From Rhizobium sp. NLR16a (GTDB lineage Bacteria > Pseudomonadota > Alphaproteobacteria > Rhizobiales > Rhizobiaceae), in the NCBI RefSeq assembly GCF_017948245.1, contig NZ_CP072865.1:62001-126000 (forward strand): a stretch of 64,000 nt of DNA, given 5' to 3'. Shown piece after piece: positions 55,920 through 64,000 of the stretch (its first letter is position 1; each line of letters starts with the position of its first letter). Below the pieces are notes generated by a model. It had not been told where the DNA came from. It saw only the letters and a list, made by a program, of their open reading frames with translations, and did not search any database. The position numbers and the translations under genes are program-made.

Positions 55920-55969
55920 AGCCTTCCCCGGTCAAATTGACGCGTTCGTCAATTTAACCGGGGAAGGCT
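55920..55969. other. Long hairpin before the GNAT gene
   Basis: AGCCTTCCCCGGT-c-AAATTGACG pairs with CGTCAATTT-a-ACCGGGGAAGGCT around a CGTT loop: 22 pairs with one C/A mismatch. It ends 20 bases before ATG 55989. No T-tract follows on either strand. It may be a terminator for the DUF533 gene, a REP-like element or a translational control structure. Confidence 0.6.
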
Positions 55970-55988
55970 CTGGAATAGGGGAGTGAAC

Positions 55989-56684
55989 ATGCGCGATCTT
56001 GCAAATTTCAAGGGCTGCCCGGCGCCAAAGCCGGTTACGCTGAAAGGCCGTTTCGTCACCGTCGAGCCCTATCGCCGCGAGGAGCATCTCGAAGCGCTGT
56101 GGGAAGGGCTCGGCGGCATGGGCATCAACCCGCTGCTGCTCTATTTTTCGCAGGATGATTTCTCGGGCATCGAGGACTTCGCCAGCTGGCTGGAAAACGT
56201 CCACACCAAGTCCGGTTGGCTCACCCATATCTTCCGCGACAACGCCACCGGCAAGGTTGTCGGCATGGCGAACTACATGCGCGCCGACCCGGCAAACGGC
56301 GTCGTCGAAATCGGCGGCGTGGCTCATGGTCGCGCTATGAGCCGTTCGCCGCTGTCCACCGAAGCGCACTATCTGATGGCCAAACATGTTTTCGAAGATC
56401 TCGGCTATCGCCGCTACGAATGGAAATGCGATAATAAGAACGAGGCGAGCAAGACGACGGCACTGCGCTACGGCTTCAGCTTCGAAGGGGTGTTCCGTCA
56501 GCACATGATCTCCAAGCATCGCAACCGCGACACCGCCTGGTTCTCGATGATCGACGCCGAATGGCCGCTGATCAACGATGCTTTCGAGGCCTGGCTTTCG
56601 CCTGCAAATTTCGACGCGGCCGGCAATCAGATCCGTCGCCTGCAGGATATTCGTGCGGATCTGGAGAAGGAAAGGCTCGCGTGA
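55989..56684 (+). CDS. GNAT-family N-acetyltransferase (RimJ/RimL-like)
   Basis: A 231-residue acetyltransferase of the Acetyltransf_3 type. Features are VVGMANYMRADPANGVVEIGG, a RYEWKCDNKNEASKTTALRY segment and FEGVFRQHMISKHRNRDT, as in RimJ/RimL-like and spermidine-type enzymes. Acceptor unknown. ATG 55989 follows GGGGAG; GTG 55983 is an alternative. The small gene downstream starts at its stop codon. Confidence 0.85.
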   Translation: MRDLANFKGCPAPKPVTLKGRFVTVEPYRREEHLEALWEGLGGMGINPLLLYFSQDDFSGIEDFASWLENVHTKSGWLTHIFRDNATGKVVGMANYMRADPANGVVEIGGVAHGRAMSRSPLSTEAHYLMAKHVFEDLGYRRYEWKCDNKNEASKTTALRYGFSFEGVFRQHMISKHRNRDTAWFSMIDAEWPLINDAFEAWLSPANFDAAGNQIRRLQDIRADLEKERLA

Positions 56685-56890
56685 GCCCGGAAAGCCGCTC
56701 GCAGGCGATCGCCGCCGCTGTCATCTTGCTCGGCGCCGGCCTCGTCGTCTACTTTCTGCCGACCATCGTTCTATGGATCGGCAATTTCTCGCCAACGCTG
56801 GGGATCGCCGTCGGCTTCTGCCTGATCATGGCGTTCTTTGCGATCTTCTGGCTGCGGGCGCGCTACCAGCGTCGCAGAGATAGACAGTAA
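56681..56890 (+). CDS. Small two-helix membrane protein
   Basis: A 69-residue product (MSPESRSQAIAAAVILLG start) with two hydrophobic helices and a basic C terminus (RARYQRRRDRQ). GTG 56681 overlaps the GNAT stop (GTGA), so it is likely translated by coupling. Not recognised as a named family. Confidence 0.68.
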   Translation: MSPESRSQAIAAAVILLGAGLVVYFLPTIVLWIGNFSPTLGIAVGFCLIMAFFAIFWLRARYQRRRDRQ

Positions 56891-56927
56891 TCCAGGGGCG
56901 TCCGGGGGCACGGAGCCCTGAGGGTGT

Positions 56928-58004
56928 CTAGCCTTGCAGCGAAGCTCCGAGCAGGACGGCGCCCATCAGGATGACGAGCAGGGCGCCGAGGATTTCGATG
57001 GCGTTGCCGACCCAGACCGAAGCCGTCGAGCCGCGTCCGGAGAGACGGACCGCCGCACCTTTGGCGGTGACGGCAAGCGTCGCGAGCACGGAAACCGTGA
57101 TCGCCGTGCCGAGCGACATGGCGGCGACCGAAAGCGCGCCGCCGAGATAGAGGCCGTTCAGCAACGAGAAAGTCATGACAAGCAAAGCCCCTGAGCAGGG
57201 TCGAAGGCCGACGGCTACGATCGCCGACCAAGCCTCTCGAGCGCTGAACCTGTCGCCGGCGAGCAGGGCCGGGTCCGGCACGTGCGTATTGCCGCAGGTC
57301 TCGCAGGCCATGCCGGGAACGAAGCTGTGGCCGGCGTTCACGGCCTGCGCCTTGCCGTTGAAGGCATAGGCCTGGCGTTCGGCTGCGTTATCCTTCCAAT
57401 CCAGCATCATGGACACCGGACCGGCCGACGTCGCCACCAGCCGGCGGCGCGGCAGATTGCGAGCTATCAAACGCAGTTTGCGGAACAGCAGCCAGCCGCC
57501 GAAGAGGATAACCATGACGAAACTTATAATTTCCATGGCATGAGTGGCTGTCGTCAGTGTAATGCCGGTGCCGCGCAGCACCAGCCAGGCGCCGCCGACC
57601 AGCGCCACAGCGACGACGCCCTGGATGAAAGCCGAAATGAAGGAAATAACCACGCCGCGCTTCAACTCGACCTCGTTGGCGATCATGTAGGAGGAGATGA
57701 CCGCCTTGCCATGGCCGGGGCCGGCGGCATGGAAGACGCCGTAGGCGAAGGAAAGGCCGACCAGCGATGTCAGCTGCCACGGATCCTCGCGCATGCCCTT
57801 CAACGCACCGGTCAGCGCCCGATAGAAAGCCTGCTGTTCATAGTTCACGTAGAGCAAAAGTGGCGCAAGCGGCCCGCCGGTCGGTTGGAAACTGGGTTCG
57901 GCCGTGCCGATGCCGAGCGGCGATTGCGCGTGGGCGAGGCTTGCCGCGGTCAGGAGCGCAAGGAGCGCCGCGGAAAGGATCAGGGACGGACGTTTTATCA
58001 GCAT
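56928..58004 (-). CDS. NicO-family nickel/cobalt transporter
   Basis: A 358-residue inner-membrane protein with a signal-like N terminus and about six spans. The metal motif HAAGPGHGKAVISSY and the second motif VGLRPCSGALLV are the NicO (RcnA-type) signatures. The central loop is cytosolic or periplasmic and carries CETCGNTH. It probably exports Ni2+ or Co2+. Its start overlaps the DUF1007 gene by 7 bases. Confidence 0.87.
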   Translation of the reverse strand: MLIKRPSLILSAALLALLTAASLAHAQSPLGIGTAEPSFQPTGGPLAPLLLYVNYEQQAFYRALTGALKGMREDPWQLTSLVGLSFAYGVFHAAGPGHGKAVISSYMIANEVELKRGVVISFISAFIQGVVAVALVGGAWLVLRGTGITLTTATHAMEIISFVMVILFGGWLLFRKLRLIARNLPRRRLVATSAGPVSMMLDWKDNAAERQAYAFNGKAQAVNAGHSFVPGMACETCGNTHVPDPALLAGDRFSAREAWSAIVAVGLRPCSGALLVMTFSLLNGLYLGGALSVAAMSLGTAITVSVLATLAVTAKGAAVRLSGRGSTASVWVGNAIEILGALLVILMGAVLLGASLQG

Positions 58005-58639
58005 GTGAGCTCCAGCCGGGTGGCGAAGAGTTTGGACATGTTGGTGCCGGTGGGATCGTTGAAAAAGGCGTCTGTCAGCGACTGCTTGTTTTGCGAGATC
58101 ACCTCGTCGGCATCCGGCCTTATCACCTGGTGCTTGCAGGCCTTGAAGCCGTCGCCCACCGTTGCCAGCTCGTTGTCTGTGGGGAAATCGATCGACGTAT
58201 AGAGCGTCGGATCGTAGACGCCGAAGGTAAGCCTGCCCTTGAGCGGCATCTTCTCCACCGGCTTGACCGCAAAGAACATCAGGAGCTGGCCGTTCTTATA
58301 GTCGACATGGATGATGTCGGGCTGCTGGACGGTGATGCTCTTCCCGTTGATCGTCAGGTTCATGTAATAATCGTAATCGGCAAGCGATTGCTTCACCGTT
58401 TTGCCGACCTGCGCGAGTTCGTTCGGCTCCAGCTTCAGATCGGTGTTCTTGTCGAAATCCATGACGACCGAGGAGGAGAAGACCTCGTCAAAGCGCCAGA
58501 CATTGCGCAGTTCCTCGATACTGCCGTCAGCGCCGGCCACGACTTCGAGCCGCGCCTCCACGAAGATGTGCGGATGCGCGAAGGCGGCGGCCGGCGCCAG
58601 CGAAAGAAGCGCGGTGATCAATGGTATGGATTTGTTCAT
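57998..58639 (-). CDS. DUF1007-family periplasmic protein
   Basis: A 213-residue secreted protein with signal peptide MNKSIPLITALLSLAP..AFA, cleaved before HPHIFVEARLE. The N-terminal His-x-His after cleavage is typical of DUF1007 and could bind metal. DUF1007 genes commonly pair with NicO transporters, as here with overlap; a periplasmic metal-handling partner is inferred. Confidence 0.87.
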   Translation of the reverse strand: MNKSIPLITALLSLAPAAAFAHPHIFVEARLEVVAGADGSIEELRNVWRFDEVFSSSVVMDFDKNTDLKLEPNELAQVGKTVKQSLADYDYYMNLTINGKSITVQQPDIIHVDYKNGQLLMFFAVKPVEKMPLKGRLTFGVYDPTLYTSIDFPTDNELATVGDGFKACKHQVIRPDADEVISQNKQSLTDAFFNDPTGTNMSKLFATRLELTC

Positions 58640-58769
58640 GCGTCCCGCTGCCTTGTTCGCTCGACCCGAGTTCTTGCCAGAAATTGGGACGGAATTGGGA
58701 CCGGCTTGTCGGTGAGTCCCGATCGGCACCGCTCCATCGTCCGGCCCGACCGGTCTTGCCGTGCAGATC

Positions 58770-59663
58770 TCACGGATGCTTCTTGAACCAGTTGTGCAGG
58801 TAATCGACAAAGATCCTCACCTTGGCCGGCAGGTAGCGCCGGTGCGGGTAGACGGCATAAATGCCGCGGTCGGTTGGTATGTAATCGTTGAATAGCGTCA
58901 CCAGTTCGCCGCTTTCGATCGGCTTGCGGGCGATGAAATCGGGAATGAGGGCGATGCCGATGCCGGCGAGGGCGGCGCGGAGTGTCGCGTGCGGGCTGTT
59001 GACCTCGATCGGCCCGGAGACGGCGACGGCGAAGGTTGTGTTGTCAGGATTGTGGAAGCGGATGCTCCCCTGGGTGCGTGAATTGGTATCGACGATGAAG
59101 GGAAGATTGGACATGTCGCTTGGATGCTCCAGATCCGGATGGCGCTCGAGAAAATCCGGGGTGGCGCAGAGATGGACGCGGAAATCGGAGATCTTGCGAG
59201 CAATCATGCCGGAATCTTCGAGCTTGCTGATCCGGATCGCCACGTCAAAGCCTTCCTCGATCAGATCGACGAATCGGTCATCGGCGGCGATCTCCAGCGA
59301 AAGGTCCGGGTTCTCGCCGGCGAAATCGATCAGCGACTGGCCGACGTCGGCATCGACGAAGGTGCGGGGGACGGAGACGCGCAACCGTCCCTTCAGCTGT
59401 GCATTGTTTTCGCGCACTAGATCGGCAAGGTTGTCGATCTCCTTCAAAATGTCGGAGGCGCTGCGATAATAGGTGTGGCCGGCCTCCGTCATAGAGAACT
59501 GCCGGGTCGTGCGGTTGAGCAGCAACGCGCCGAGTTCGTCTTCCAGTTCGCGCACATATTTGGACAGCAGCGCCTTCGAGCGGCCGGTGCGCCGCGCGGC
59601 GGCGGAAAAGCCTTCGGCCTCGACGACTTCAATGAAGGCGCGTATGCGGGTCAAGGTGTCCAT
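58770..59663 (-). CDS. LysR-family transcriptional regulator
   Basis: A 297-residue LysR protein with N-terminal winged helix (residues 1-60, AAARRTGRSKALLSKYVREL) and a co-inducer domain from about 90. Divergent from the ornithine decarboxylase leader. The gap on its 5' side holds a perfect 9-9-9 dyad 27 bases from its start. Target is unknown; autoregulation is likely. Confidence 0.85.
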   Translation of the reverse strand: MDTLTRIRAFIEVVEAEGFSAAARRTGRSKALLSKYVRELEDELGALLLNRTTRQFSMTEAGHTYYRSASDILKEIDNLADLVRENNAQLKGRLRVSVPRTFVDADVGQSLIDFAGENPDLSLEIAADDRFVDLIEEGFDVAIRISKLEDSGMIARKISDFRVHLCATPDFLERHPDLEHPSDMSNLPFIVDTNSRTQGSIRFHNPDNTTFAVAVSGPIEVNSPHATLRAALAGIGIALIPDFIARKPIESGELVTLFNDYIPTDRGIYAVYPHRRYLPAKVRIFVDYLHNWFKKHP

Positions 59664-59689
59664 GAAATCCCCACAGGTGTTTTGGAATG

Positions 59690-59716
59690 TTGAACAAATC
59701 GCGCCGGTTTGTTCAA
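59690..59716. promoter_or_regulatory. LysR operator dyad
   Basis: TTGAACAAA-tcgcgccgg-TTTGTTCAA, perfect 9-base arms with a 9-base spacer, 27 bases upstream of the lysR ATG. A second dyad, TTTTTTGA-cctcaaga-TCAAAAAA, follows at 59720-59743. Confidence 0.65.
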
Positions 59717-59743
59717 TTATTTTTTGACCTCAAGATCAAAAAA

Positions 59744-60192
59744 TCGCTTGATTATGAAGGCGAATATTCTTATCTCACCAGTCAGCCCAAAGTCGCACGT
59801 GCCCATGGGTGTCCGCCGAACCCTCGAATTGGTGAGGAAATCGGTAAGGTACCTGGAATTAACCCCTCCAGTCGCTATTCCGGCCAACCGGAAAATGCGA
59901 GGACGCCTGAAGCAACGACGGTGCGGGCCTTTTTGTTCTCTCCCTGCTTTCCATCAGCGGGGGTTACTGAAGAGGCACACCATCATTGCCGGAAGTGCGG
60001 TTGGGACTCTCCCTCCAATCCATGGCAGACAAAGCCGAACTTACACCGCGTTTGCGGCGTTGGTTCATTATCCGCGCATCGAGCGCTTGCTGTGGTTCCG
60101 GGGTCTCCACCGGCTGGTTCCAATGCGAGTTCTCGTATGCCCTTTGTCCTCCGGATCATGCCGGAGCTCTGGAACTGGAAGAGGGAACTGAT
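59744..60192 (+). promoter_or_regulatory. Long leader of ornithine decarboxylase, speF-motif candidate
   Basis: About 450 bases with no credible gene lie before the ATG at 60193. Hairpins seen: TTCCGG-ccaa-CCGGAA (59878-59893) and CTCCGG-atcatg-CCGGAG (60149-60166), the latter 27 bases before the ATG. A 12-codon uORF starts at ATG 60158 (MPELWNWKRELI); its TGA at 60194-60196 overlaps the decarboxylase ATG. A conserved speF RNA motif is known upstream of such genes in alphaproteobacteria; that this is it is inferred from position, not matched in sequence. Confidence 0.5.
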
Positions 60193-61326
60193 ATGACCAC
60201 CCAGCGCATCCGCGACTTTCTCGCAACCCGACGTCCCGACGGTCCCTGCCTCGTGGTTGACCTCGATGTCATCAGCGACAATTTCCACGCTTTCCGCCAC
60301 GCCATGCCGGATAGCGCCATCTACTACGCCGTCAAGGCCAACCCGGCTCCGGAAGTGCTGAAGCTGCTCGCCAGCCTCGGCTCCAATTTCGATTGCGCAT
60401 CCGTTGCCGAAATCGAAATGGCGCTCGAAGCCGGTGCGACCGCCGCCCGCATCTCCTATGGCAACACGATCAAGAAGGAACGTGATGTCGCCCGCGCGCA
60501 TACGCTCGGCGTCAGCCTCTTTGCTGTCGACAGCCACGAGGAAGTCGAGAAGATCGCGCGCGCCGCGCCCGGCGCCCGTGTCTTCTGCCGCGTGCTGACC
60601 GATGGCGAAGGCGCCGAATGGCCGCTGTCGCGCAAGTTCGGCTGCGTTCCGCAGATGGCCGTCGACGTTCTCGTCTACGCTCATCAGCTCGGCCTGCAGT
60701 CCTACGGCGTCTCCTTCCATGTCGGGTCGCAGATGACCAAGGTCGATGCCTGGGATTCGGCTCTTGCCGATGCCAAGCGTGTCTTCGTCCAGCTGGCCAA
60801 GCAGGGCATCCACCTGCAGATGGTCAACATGGGCGGCGGCTTCCCGACCAAGTATCTGCGTGACGTTCCGTCCGCGGAAGCTTACGGAAAGTCGATCTAC
60901 CAGGCGCTGCGCACGCATTTCGGCAACCAGATCCCGCAGACGATCATCGAGCCGGGCCGCGGCATGGTCGGCAATGCCGGCGTCATCAAGGCTGAGGTCG
61001 TGCTGATCTCCAAGAAGTCGGACAATGACGACGCGCGCTGGGTCTTCCTCGACATCGGCAAGTTCGGCGGTCTCGCCGAAACCATGGACGAGGCTATTCG
61101 TTACCCGATCCGCACCGAACGCGACGGCGACGAGATGGAGCCCTGCGTGATCGCCGGCCCGACCTGCGACTCGGCTGACGTGCTGTATGAAAAGAACCTC
61201 TACCCGCTGCCGCTGTCCCTGACGATCGGTGACGAGGTCCTGATCGAAGGCACCGGCGCCTATACGACGACCTACTCGGCAGTCGCTTTCAACGGCTTCG
61301 AGCCGCTGAAGGCCTACGTCATCTAA
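60193..61326 (+). CDS. Ornithine (lysine/ornithine) decarboxylase
   Basis: PLP enzyme of the alanine-racemase fold, 377 residues, making putrescine from ornithine (possibly cadaverine from lysine). PLP lysine Lys48 in YYAVKANPAP, GGGFP at 214-218, EPGRG at 253-257, and the catalytic Cys325 in GPTCDSADV. Size and motifs match the short rhizobial ODC. RBS GAGGGA precedes ATG 60193 after an unusually long leader. The GNAT gene downstream may be linked. Confidence 0.93.
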   Translation: MTTQRIRDFLATRRPDGPCLVVDLDVISDNFHAFRHAMPDSAIYYAVKANPAPEVLKLLASLGSNFDCASVAEIEMALEAGATAARISYGNTIKKERDVARAHTLGVSLFAVDSHEEVEKIARAAPGARVFCRVLTDGEGAEWPLSRKFGCVPQMAVDVLVYAHQLGLQSYGVSFHVGSQMTKVDAWDSALADAKRVFVQLAKQGIHLQMVNMGGGFPTKYLRDVPSAEAYGKSIYQALRTHFGNQIPQTIIEPGRGMVGNAGVIKAEVVLISKKSDNDDARWVFLDIGKFGGLAETMDEAIRYPIRTERDGDEMEPCVIAGPTCDSADVLYEKNLYPLPLSLTIGDEVLIEGTGAYTTTYSAVAFNGFEPLKAYVI

Positions 61327-61422
61327 GGTCTTGTTTCTGCTAGTCCCGTCACCAGCCGGGGCGGCAAATCCACAATTCTCCGAAGTCACCGTCTGAAGCG
61401 GTTTTGAGTGCGGGAGGCCACG

Positions 61423-62013
61423 ATGGCCGCTGTTCTTGATTCTGTCCGCGCATTCTTTGCGCCTTCCATTTTCACCATCGACGCCGAAAATCCGTCGGAT
61501 GTCGTCGCGCGTGAAAACCTGCTCGATCGCGTCATGGGCATTGACCGTCGCAAGAAGTCGTCGGAGAAGATCCGCCGCAACCGCATTGCGGCCGAAGGAC
61601 TTGCGCTGGTCGCTCGTGATCGCGACGGCCATCTGATCGGCACAGTGCGGCTCTGGAACGTCGAGGCCGGCGTCAACGCTGAAGGCACGCCGATCAATGC
61701 GCTGCTGCTCGGTCCGCTGGCCGTCGATTGCCGTCACGGCGGCAAGGGCGTCGGCTCGGCCCTGATGCGCGCGGCGATCCTCGAGGCAAAGAACCGCGGG
61801 CATGGCGCGGTCCTGCTCGTCGGCGATGCCGCCTATTACGAGCGTTTCGGCTTCTTCGCCGAAAAGGCTCGCCATCTTGTCATGCCCGGTCCGTTCGAAC
61901 GTTCGCGCTTTCTCGCCCTTGAGCTCACCGACGGCTGGCTTGACGGCGCGGCCGGAATGATCGTCCCCTCGGGACGCATGCTGGCCAGGGCGCCGGTTCG
62001 CCGCGCAGCTTGA
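61423..62013 (+). CDS. GNAT-family N-acetyltransferase
   Basis: A 196-residue acetyltransferase. The acetyl-CoA loop is LAVDCRHGGKGVGSALMR, and YYERFGF is near the C terminus. The first 70 residues are not typical of small GNATs. RBS GGGAGG precedes ATG 61423. It lies 96 bases after the ornithine decarboxylase and may act on polyamines or an unrelated amine; no evidence decides. Confidence 0.85.
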   Translation: MAAVLDSVRAFFAPSIFTIDAENPSDVVARENLLDRVMGIDRRKKSSEKIRRNRIAAEGLALVARDRDGHLIGTVRLWNVEAGVNAEGTPINALLLGPLAVDCRHGGKGVGSALMRAAILEAKNRGHGAVLLVGDAAYYERFGFFAEKARHLVMPGPFERSRFLALELTDGWLDGAAGMIVPSGRMLARAPVRRAA

Positions 62014-62204
62014 GCTGCGCGCCCGCCGGGCAGGTGGGGATCTCTTCCCTGGTCGGCGACGTCCGCGCCGCTTGGCCATGTAGGCAGGCGGGCCTGCGAT
62101 GGTTGCGGCGCGGATTGTCTTTCAGTGACAGAGCGGTGAGGAGTGCGAATAATGGGCTCACCAGCAGACACGATCGCGTGAAAAGTGCCATAGGGCATGC
62201 GAAG

Positions 62205-63260
62205 ATGCCGCTGCGATATCCTATCATGTGCCGCATGATCCGTATTTTTTCCCTTCTCCTTTTTCTCTGCCTGCCGTTTGGCGCAACAGGCCCGGCGTCT
62301 GCCCAGGGCACGGCATCCGCCGCCGGGCTTGGTCCGCGTCTCGACCAAGCGGCGACCGATCCGGCGCTGCGACCGCTCAAGACGGTGGTCGTCGCTCGTG
62401 AGGGACGCGTGCTCGCCGAACGCGCCTTCCGTGGTCATTCGCCGTCGGAATCGACCAATATCAAATCCGCTTCGAAATCGATCATTTCGGCGCTTGTCGG
62501 TATCGCGATCGGCAAAGGACTGCTTGATGGGCCGGACCAGAAGATCGCGCCGATCCTGAAGGCCGATCTTCCTTCATCGGCTGATCCGCGCCTCAACGAC
62601 ATCACTATCGGCAATCTTCTCTCCATGCAGGCGGGGCTCGACCGTATGTCCGGGCCGAATTATGGCCGCTGGGTCTCCTCGCGCAACTGGGTGCGCTTTG
62701 CCCTTTCGCAGCCTTTCGTCGACCAGCCCGGTGGGGAGATGCTCTATTCCACCGCATCCACGCATCTGCTTTCGGCCATTCTGACCAAGGTCAGCGGCCG
62801 GTCGACCATGGCGCTGGCGCGCGAATGGCTCGGCCCAATCGAGGGTTTCCGCATCGGCGCATGGGAGCGCGACCCGCAGGGGATCTATCTCGGCGGCAAT
62901 CAGATGGCGATGAGCGCCCGGTCCCTGCTTGCCTTCGGCGAGCTCTATCGCAATGGCGGGCGTACGACGGAGGGAGTGCAGGTGGTGCCTGCCGACTGGA
63001 TCGTGCAATCCTGGCAGCGCCGTACCAATTCACGCTTCTCCGGCGACGAATATGGCTATGGCTGGTTCACGCGTGAGATCGGCAGCGAGCAGGTGCATTT
63101 CGCCTGGGGTTATGGCGGCCAGATGCTCTACATCGTGCCGTCGCTCGATCTGACCGTCGTCATGACCTCGGAAGAGAGCGGTCCCTCGGCCCGAAACGGC
63201 TACCGGGATTTGCTGCACGATCTGCTGGCCGATATCATCGGCACGGTGCGGGCCGCTTGA
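62205..63260 (+). CDS. Secreted serine hydrolase, beta-lactamase class C-like
   Basis: A 351-residue PBP-like hydrolase with a signal peptide ending ATGPASA before QG. Catalytic S-x-x-K is SASK (Ser88, Lys91), with YSTAS as the second motif and HFAWGYGGQ in the third-motif region. It is probably an esterase or peptidase in the envelope. Start is uncertain: ATG 62205, 62226 or 62235 all keep the signal peptide. The 191 bases before it show nothing clear. Confidence 0.82.
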   Translation: MPLRYPIMCRMIRIFSLLLFLCLPFGATGPASAQGTASAAGLGPRLDQAATDPALRPLKTVVVAREGRVLAERAFRGHSPSESTNIKSASKSIISALVGIAIGKGLLDGPDQKIAPILKADLPSSADPRLNDITIGNLLSMQAGLDRMSGPNYGRWVSSRNWVRFALSQPFVDQPGGEMLYSTASTHLLSAILTKVSGRSTMALAREWLGPIEGFRIGAWERDPQGIYLGGNQMAMSARSLLAFGELYRNGGRTTEGVQVVPADWIVQSWQRRTNSRFSGDEYGYGWFTREIGSEQVHFAWGYGGQMLYIVPSLDLTVVMTSEESGPSARNGYRDLLHDLLADIIGTVRAA

Positions 63261-63370
63261 CCACGGCGGCGGCAGGGAAAACCACCGATCGTTCAAGTTT
63301 TAACGAAGGCTCCAATCAAACCGCAAAATCCTTGCTGTAGGTTCCGCCACCAGAACTTCGGAAAAGCGCC

Positions 63371-64000
63371 ATGCTACTGGATCTCAGGACGATCTATTTC
63401 ATCGTTGCCGTAAGCTGCTTCGTGCTGGGGATTCTCCAGCTTGCAGCCTATGCAACAGGCCGCTTCGAGAGGTGGCCGCTTTGGTGGGGCTTGAGCAACC
63501 TCTTCGTCGGCGTCGGTTCCTTCCTCGTGGCGCTGCGCAATTTCGTTCCCTACGCGGTCTCGGTCGACGGCGGCAATATCGTCACCGTCGCGGGTTATAT
63601 GCTGATGTTTTTTGCCGTGCGCGTCTTTTCGGGACGGGTTCTCGACCAGCGCACCTTCTGGCTTGCCATCTCTCTCGTCAGCGTTCCCGTCGTGCTGATC
63701 GTCAGCGATCCCGCAGCGGTCTCGGCAAGGCTTCTTTACGTCTCAGTCATCTGCAGCCTATGCGATCTTGCGGTCGCAGGGGAGGCGATCAGCATTGTCC
63801 GCCGCGAGAAGCTCTATTCCGCCGGTCTGCTCATCGGCCTCTATGTCTGCACCGCCATGATCTTTGCGGTCCGCAGCATCCTTGCTGCGACCGGCGAGAT
63901 CGGCGGGCCGGATCCATTCGGCGGCAGCGTGGTCCATAGCTGGATGGGGGTATCGGCGGTGGCTTTCATCATGCTGCGCAGCATGGCCATGGTGCTGATG
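63371..64000 (+). CDS. Multi-span membrane protein, N-terminal part, window-truncated
   Basis: The open frame runs from ATG 63371 to the window end (210 codons) with no stop. It begins MLLDLRTIYFIVAVSCFVLG and shows six or more regularly spaced hydrophobic helices, including VAGYMLMFFAVRVFSG and SWMGVSAVAFIML. This is the usual membrane sensor of a GGDEF diguanylate cyclase, but the catalytic domain lies outside. Identity beyond a membrane sensor is inferred. Confidence 0.65.
   Translation, partial: MLLDLRTIYFIVAVSCFVLGILQLAAYATGRFERWPLWWGLSNLFVGVGSFLVALRNFVPYAVSVDGGNIVTVAGYMLMFFAVRVFSGRVLDQRTFWLAISLVSVPVVLIVSDPAAVSARLLYVSVICSLCDLAVAGEAISIVRREKLYSAGLLIGLYVCTAMIFAVRSILAATGEIGGPDPFGGSVVHSWMGVSAVAFIMLRSMAMVLM

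Noticed and set aside
59687..60196. Long plus-strand ORFs through the ornithine decarboxylase leader.
   Set aside because: The products are Arg/Pro/Ser rich with no ribosome site. A structured leader fits better; only the 12-codon uORF at 60158 is kept as a possibility.
59983..62079. A 698-codon minus-strand frame opposite ornithine decarboxylase and a GNAT gene.
   Set aside because: The plus strand carries two conserved enzymes. The antisense product is rich in Arg, Asp and Gly with no domain pattern.

Overview
The window looks like chromosomal DNA of a fast-growing rhizobium, in or near Rhizobium leguminosarum / R. etli. GC content is high and coding density is about 90%. The gene content supports the placement: a smo-type polyol operon with mtlK, transaldolase, a KDPG aldolase, alphaproteobacterial EcfG-type promoter motifs, and many sugar ABC systems, each with a local regulator. 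This comes from gene families and motifs read by eye; no database was searched. I saw no tRNA, rRNA, CRISPR array, prophage or intact insertion sequence.

Region by region. (1) 1-7.6 kb: polyol uptake and oxidation (smoF, smoG, smoK, mtlK), a HAD phosphatase and a pentulose kinase, facing a convergent RpiR regulator. The binding-protein gene should lie just left of the window, and no smoS is present. (2) 7.8-11.8 kb: an EI24/CysZ-like membrane protein, a divergent VOC/TetR pair sharing a palindromic operator, endonuclease III, a DUF2244 protein and an Ada-like alkyltransferase. (3) 11.9-15 kb: a SorC-family regulator divergent from transaldolase, whose upstream region carries a full EcfG-like promoter motif. 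(4) 15-19 kb: an ECF sigma factor with a zinc-binding anti-sigma, divergent from a metallo-hydrolase / TPR / DoxX operon in which the first two genes each carry a frame disruption. A 57-residue DUF1328 gene with its own EcfG-like promoter follows. (5) 19-25.8 kb: a putrescine-type ABC transporter with an aminobutyraldehyde dehydrogenase and a LysR regulator, with a perfect LysR-type palindrome between regulator and operon.

(6) 26-31.7 kb: lysS, gltX, a TerC membrane protein whose leader RNA can form two competing folds, and an AraC/GyrI regulator. (7) 31.8-35.5 kb: a TetR-controlled EmrAB-type efflux pair. (8) 35.6-39.7 kb: a LacI-type regulator, xylB and xylA (xylose catabolism). (9) 39.8-49.5 kb: an orphan sugar system. 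It has a LacI regulator with twin operators, a three-gene ABC importer, a TIM-barrel isomerase/lyase-like protein, a Gfo/Idh oxidoreductase and a GH1 beta-glucosidase, plus a second shared operator-like 14-mer. (10) 49.6-64 kb: a CHASE4-GGDEF-EAL protein, trhO, CHAD and CYTH proteins, eda, a DUF533 protein, a GNAT / small membrane protein pair behind a 50-nt hairpin, a NicO-type metal exporter with DUF1007, a LysR gene, ornithine decarboxylase behind a roughly 500-nt leader, a second GNAT, a serine hydrolase, and the start of a membrane protein cut by the window edge.

The main theme is nutrient catabolism in modules, each paired with its own regulator and often with a readable operator. The best leads for something undescribed are the terC leader RNA, the long ornithine decarboxylase leader, the decaying ECF-linked operon and the orphan sugar-oxidation cluster.
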